A stretch of 64,000 bases of DNA from NCBI RefSeq assembly GCF_901933205.1, contig NW_022148963.1:1-64000 (forward strand), in the 5' to 3' direction. The stretch comes from Camarhynchus parvulus. Taxonomy: Eukaryota > Chordata > Aves > Passeriformes > Thraupidae. Position 1 is the first letter of the stretch, and each line of letters begins with the position of its first letter. A program made the translations under genes and the position numbers. The notes beneath the pieces are model-generated. The model was not told the origin of the DNA and searched no databases. It saw only the letters and a program-made list of their open reading frames with translations. This document shows positions 62,241-64,000 of the stretch, piece after piece.

Positions 62241-64000
62241 TTCGGTGATTTTCAAGATTGTTCCCAGACCCAAGCAGGCACCAGTGGCAACTCGGGCTGG
62301 TTTGAGAGTGCCAAGGGACTCCTGCAATCTGCCATAAAGAACCAGGGCTGGTGAGTTTTCTTTGGAGGGAAAAGGGCCGATGTTGGTGTATGGGGTCCTG
62401 AGGCCAGGAGTGGCCGGCTGCCTCCTGAAATTCGGTGATTTTCAAGATTGTTCCCAGACCCAAGCAGGCACCAGTGGCAACTCGGGCTGGTTTGAGAGTG
62501 CCAAGGGACTCCTGCAATCTGCCATAAAGAACCAGGGCTGGTGAGTTTTCTTTTGTGGGCGAAGGGCCGATGTTGGTGTATGGGGTCCTGAGGCCAGGAG
62601 TGGCCGGCTGCCTCCTGAAATTCGGGTGATTTTCAAGATTGTTCCCAGACCCAAGCAGGCACCAGTGGCAACTCGGGCTGGTTTGAGAGTGCCAAGGGAC
62701 TCCTGCAATCTGCCATAAAGAACCAGGGCTGGTGAGTTTTCTTTGGAGGGAAAAGGGCCGATGTTGGTGTATGGGGTCCTGAGGCCAGGAGTGGCCGGCT
62801 GCCTCCTGAAATTCGGTGATTTTCAAGATTGTTCCCAGACCCAAGCAGGCACCAGTGGCAACTCGGGCTGGTTTGAGAGTGCCAAGGGACTCCTGCAATC
62901 TGCCATAAAGAACCAGGGCTGGTGAGTTTTCTTTTGTGGGCGAAGGGCCGATGTTGGTGTATGGGGTCCTGAGGCCAGGAGTGGCCGGCTGCCTCCTGAA
63001 ATTCGGTGATTTTCAAGATTGTTCCCAGACCCAAGCAGGCACCAGTGGCAACTCGGGCTGGTTTGAGAGTGCCAAGGGACTCCTGCAATCTGCCATAAAG
63101 AACCAGGGCTGGTGAGTTTTCTTTGAGGGAAAAGGGCCGATGTTGGTGTATGGGGTCCTGAGGCCAGGAGTGGCCGGGCTGCCTCCTGAAATTCGGTGAT
63201 TTTCAAGATTGTTCCCAGACCCAAGCAGGCACCAGTGGCAACTCGGGCTGGTTTGAGAGTGCCAAGGGACTCCTGCAATCTGCCATAAAGAACCAGGGCT
63301 GGTGAGTTTTCTTTGGAGGGAAAAGGGCCGATGTTGGTGTATGGGGTCCTGAGGCCAGGAGTGGCCGGCTGCCTCCTGAAATTCGGGTGATTTTCAAGAT
63401 TGTTCCCAGACCCAAGCAGGCACCAGTGGCAACTCGGGCTGGTTTGAGAGTGCCAAGGGACTCCTGCAATCTGCCATAAAGAACCAGGGCTGGTGAGTTT
63501 TCTTTGGAGGGAAAAGGGCCGATGTTGGTGTATGGGGTCCTGAGGCCAGGAGTGGCCGGCTGCCTCCTGAAATTCGGTGATTTTCAAGATTGTTCCCAGA
63601 CCCAAGCAGGCACCAGTGGCAACTCGGGCTGGTTTGAGAGTGCCAAGGGACTCCTGCAATCTGCCATAAAGAACCAGGGCTGGTGAGTTTTCTTTGGAGG
63701 AAAAAGGGCCGATGTTGGTGTATGGGGTCCTGAGGCCAGGAGTGGCCGGCTGCCTCCTGAAATTCGGTGATTTTCAAGATTGTTCCCAGACCCAAGCAGG
63801 CACCAGTGGCAACTCGGGCTGGTTTGAGAGTGCCAAGGGACTCCTGCAAACTGCCATAAAGAACCAGGGCTGGTGAGTTTTCTTTGGAGGGAAAAGGGCC
63901 GATGTTGGTGTATGGGGTCCTGAGGCCAGGAGTGGCCGGCTGCCTCCTGAAATTCGGGTGATTTTCAAGATTGTTCCCAGACCCAAGCAGGCACCAGTGG

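Larger units (their letters stand above)
2190..64000. repeat. 190-bp satellite DNA array, about 325 head-to-tail copies
   Basis: A 190-bp unit repeats without interruption from about 2,190 to the window end. The spacing is 190 bp almost everywhere, with scattered 189- and 191-bp copies. From 4,409 to 41,074 it is 193 units with a net change of -5 bp, and from 41,074 to 63,694 it is 119 units with a net change of +10 bp. All copies share one orientation. The consensus is 105/190 G+C (55%) with four CpGs. Its first 30 bases (from CCTGAAATTC) are AT-rich (37% GC) and its last 50 are GC-rich (68%). There is no inserted transposon, inversion or unique spacer. Passerine centromeric satellites of about this length are reported (for example the 191-bp zebra finch satellite), but homology cannot be tested here. 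The array continues past the window. Confidence 0.98.
54259..64000. repeat. Variable satellite domain B, running off the window
   Basis: Roughly 51 copies with diverse variants: TGTGGGCGAAGG-type runs at about 56281, 62555 and 62935; GGAGGAAAAAGG at about 54576, 54766 and 63699; GCAAACTGCC at 54534, 56436 and 63850; GCAACCTGCC at about 61190 and 61570; CCTGTGGCC at 58602, 59362 and 59929; AAGCTGGCAC at 57334, 60566 and 61898; and many extra or missing single Gs. Three copies have larger changes (near 59207, 60368 and 62221). The last monomer is cut by the window end. Confidence 0.75.

Noticed and set aside
2213..63986. Hundreds of open frames in the array: 60-codon plus-strand frames, 151-codon minus-strand frames, and minus-strand frames of 657-725 codons (14178-16151, 17028-19193, 41154-43331, 58073-60235, 60733-62898).
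   Set aside because: They are the same satellite read in different frames. Because 190 is 3x63+1, each copy shifts the frame, and 189- or 191-bp copies happen to join open stretches. There is no codon bias, domain or independent start.
2190..64000. CRISPR array.
   Set aside because: There are no short repeats separated by unique spacers. The whole 190-bp unit repeats, and the flank is vertebrate-like.
2190..64000. Regular higher-order repeat as in human alpha satellite.
   Set aside because: Distances between copies with the same variant are irregular (for example 3, 4, 1, 7, 2, 9 and 2 units), and I found no constant multi-monomer period. A computed variant-string autocorrelation would settle it.
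2190..64000. Telomeric or rDNA-spacer repeat, or a repeated coding family such as zinc fingers.
   Set aside because: There are no TTAGGG tracts, no rRNA sequence in or near the array, and no conserved Cys/His spacing in any frame.

Overview
The window looks like vertebrate chromosomal DNA, most probably from a songbird. It is almost entirely one tandem satellite. From about position 2,190 to the right edge (about 61.8 kb, roughly 325 copies) a 190-bp monomer of about 55% GC repeats head to tail in one orientation. No gene, transposon or other unique sequence interrupts it, and it runs off the right end. No intact protein-coding gene, tRNA, rRNA, CRISPR array or bacterial feature is supported anywhere. 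The bird assignment rests on a decayed endogenous-retrovirus gag fragment in the left flank whose residues resemble a gag family I know from passerine genomes, and on a satellite length close to reported passerine centromeric satellites. Both points are inference.

Left flank (1-2,189). Positions 1-334 are unique sequence with no gene, with a possible primer-binding-site relic near 42-54. Positions 335-560 are A/T low-complexity DNA. Positions 560-960 hold a possible minus-strand LTR relic, with a purine-rich tract at 835-861 and a TATAAAA box at 775-781. Positions 961-2,143 on the minus strand are a gag pseudogene with two in-frame stops and at least one frameshift. The satellite begins about 50 bp upstream of the gag fragment's possible start codon, where a 5' leader and LTR would be expected.

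Satellite (2,190-64,000). The array is layered. A diverged edge (2.19-4.39 kb, about 12 copies) is followed by a very homogeneous core (4.39-41.3 kb, about 194 copies). Next come an indel-rich domain (41.3-52.6 kb), a short homogeneous island (52.6-54.3 kb) and a second variable domain (54.3-64 kb). Two single-base alleles of the edge copies disappear through most of the core and return on the right. This fits a young core expanded inside an older array. The core contains a local sub-family (14.6-21.5 kb), linked variant haplotypes shared between copies 14-26 kb apart, and intra-monomer allele combinations that pass a four-gamete test. All of this points to unequal exchange and gene conversion. 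Each monomer has a cluster of overlapping short dyads and no convincing CENP-B box. A centromeric or pericentromeric role is plausible but is not shown by sequence alone.

The many short open frames in the array, including minus-strand frames above 650 codons, are products of the repeat period and are not annotated as genes.
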